The notes beneath the pieces were generated by a model that did not search any database, was not told where the DNA came from, and saw only the letters and a program-made list of their open reading frames with translations. A DNA stretch of 36,038 nt from Solirubrobacterales bacterium 67-14 (lineage in GTDB: Bacteria > Actinomycetota > Thermoleophilia > Solirubrobacterales > 70-9): positions 22,636-58,673 of the forward strand of contig MKST01000010.1 of the NCBI GenBank assembly GCA_001897355.1. The letters are read 5' to 3'. Below are positions 35,378 through 36,038 of the stretch, one piece after another; position 1 is the stretch's first letter, and the number at the start of each line of letters is the position of its first letter. The position numbers and the translations under genes are program-made.

Positions 35378-36038
35378 TGGCGCCCATGTTTCCACAGCCG
35401 GGGGTCTGGCGAAGGCCGTGCCCCGCGGGACCGAGATCGGCTGCCGGTCGATCCAGATCTTCAACCAGAGCCCACGGGCCTGGAAGCCGACCAGCTACGG
35501 CGACGACGACTTCACCGAGTTCCGCGAGGCGATGAAGGAAAGCCCGATCGAAAGCGTGATCATCCACGCGATCTATCTGATCAACACGGTGACCCCGGAC
35601 CGCGACCTGGCCAAGAAATCCCGCACCGCCCTGGTTCACGCGCTGCGGGTCGGAGACGCGATCGGGGCCGATGGGGTCGTCCTCCACCCCGGTTCCCGCA
35701 AGCAGGAGGATCCGGGCGCGGCGATCAAGCGCGGCGGCAAGCTGATCAAGGAAGCGCTCTCGGAAAGCGAGAGTTGCCCGCTGCTGATCGAACAGATGGC
35801 CGGCCACCAGGGAATCGTCGGCAATACCTTCGACGAGATCGCCGACCTGGTCGAAGCGGCGGGCGGCGGCAAGCGGCTCGGGCTCTGCCTCGACTCATGC
35901 CATCTCTTCGCGGCCGGATACGACGTCTCCACCTACGACGGGATCGACCGGATGCTGAAGGAATCCGACAAGAAGCTGGGCAAGCGGCGCCTGAAAGCCC
36001 TTCACCTCAACGACTCGAAGGAGCCGCTGGGCAGCCGG
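35370..36038 (+). CDS. nfo: Deoxyribonuclease IV (AP endonuclease), N-terminal part cut by window end
   Basis: The first 223 codons of an endonuclease IV (Nfo) gene that continues past the window. The enzyme cleaves abasic sites with three metal ions in a TIM barrel. Visible: IGAHVSTAGGL, CRSIQIFNQSPRAW, then metal-site segments IIHAIYLIN (His), VVLHPGSRK (His), LLIEQMAG (Glu), LCLDSCHLF (Asp and His) and ALHLNDSK (His). ATG at 35370 matches the family N-terminus; GGAGG at 35353-35357 is 12 nt away, rather far. Its first 8 bases overlap the divergent gltX start. About a quarter of the usual length is missing, downstream of base 36038. Confidence 0.93.
   Translation, partial: MLIGAHVSTAGGLAKAVPRGTEIGCRSIQIFNQSPRAWKPTSYGDDDFTEFREAMKESPIESVIIHAIYLINTVTPDRDLAKKSRTALVHALRVGDAIGADGVVLHPGSRKQEDPGAAIKRGGKLIKEALSESESCPLLIEQMAGHQGIVGNTFDEIADLVEAAGGGKRLGLCLDSCHLFAAGYDVSTYDGIDRMLKESDKKLGKRRLKALHLNDSKEPLGSR

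Overview
The window reads as a GC-rich actinobacterial chromosome segment, most likely Thermoleophilia/Solirubrobacterales. This is an inference from several signs: strong G/C at third codon positions, many GTG and TTG starts, a mycobacterial-type SerC, a classical menaquinone pathway, GatCAB, a DUF1800/DUF1501 pair, and a secreted protease with a C-terminal Ig-like domain. Coding density is very high: 33 protein genes (two cut by the window ends), no tRNA or rRNA, no CRISPR, and no insertion sequence or phage gene. No gap between genes exceeds about 230 bp.

Layout. (1) 1-1820: the start of serC, then two tail-to-tail DUF4389 membrane genes with a shared terminator. (2) 1969-12649: branched-chain amino acid and menaquinone genes are interleaved. 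On the minus strand ilvB-ilvN-menF form a chain with 1-nt overlaps and, further on, menE-ilvC. Between them menB-menA-menC-menD run on the plus strand. (3) 12686-17852: a UDP-sulfoquinovose synthase gene (sqd1-like) diverges from two GT-C membrane glycosyltransferases and a DUF2304-GT2 fusion, so this is probably a surface-glycan or glycolipid locus. (4) 18080-21899: a small zinc-ribbon membrane protein, then a tightly overlapping DUF1800-DUF1501-cupredoxin operon of unknown role, which is the best candidate here for an undescribed system. (5) 21909-24722: a type II NADH dehydrogenase (feeding the menaquinone pool) diverges from a secreted S1 protease. (6) 24790-27979: gatC-gatA-gatB. (7) 28026-31614: pcrA/uvrD-type helicase, folD and a small membrane protein. 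(8) 31689-33762: an Rrf2 regulator-cysK-cysE cysteine operon. (9) 33941-36038: gltX diverges from, and overlaps, a cut nfo (endonuclease IV) gene.

Recurring architecture. Genes inside operons overlap by ATGA/GTGA/TTGA or TGATG junctions. Many first genes have no Shine-Dalgarno sequence but carry a TANNNT -10 hexamer (one variant) only 6-10 nt before the start codon, which fits leaderless or nearly leaderless transcripts. This pattern was used to choose several starts.

Structural oddities. There is a 57-bp palindromic unit inserted in frame in a glycosyltransferase gene and flanked by a 7-bp direct repeat. A 22-bp-arm inverted repeat lies in the largest intergenic gap. A perfect, AT-rich palindrome with 24-bp arms sits between the protease gene and gatB. 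A small palindrome contains the stop codons of two convergent genes.
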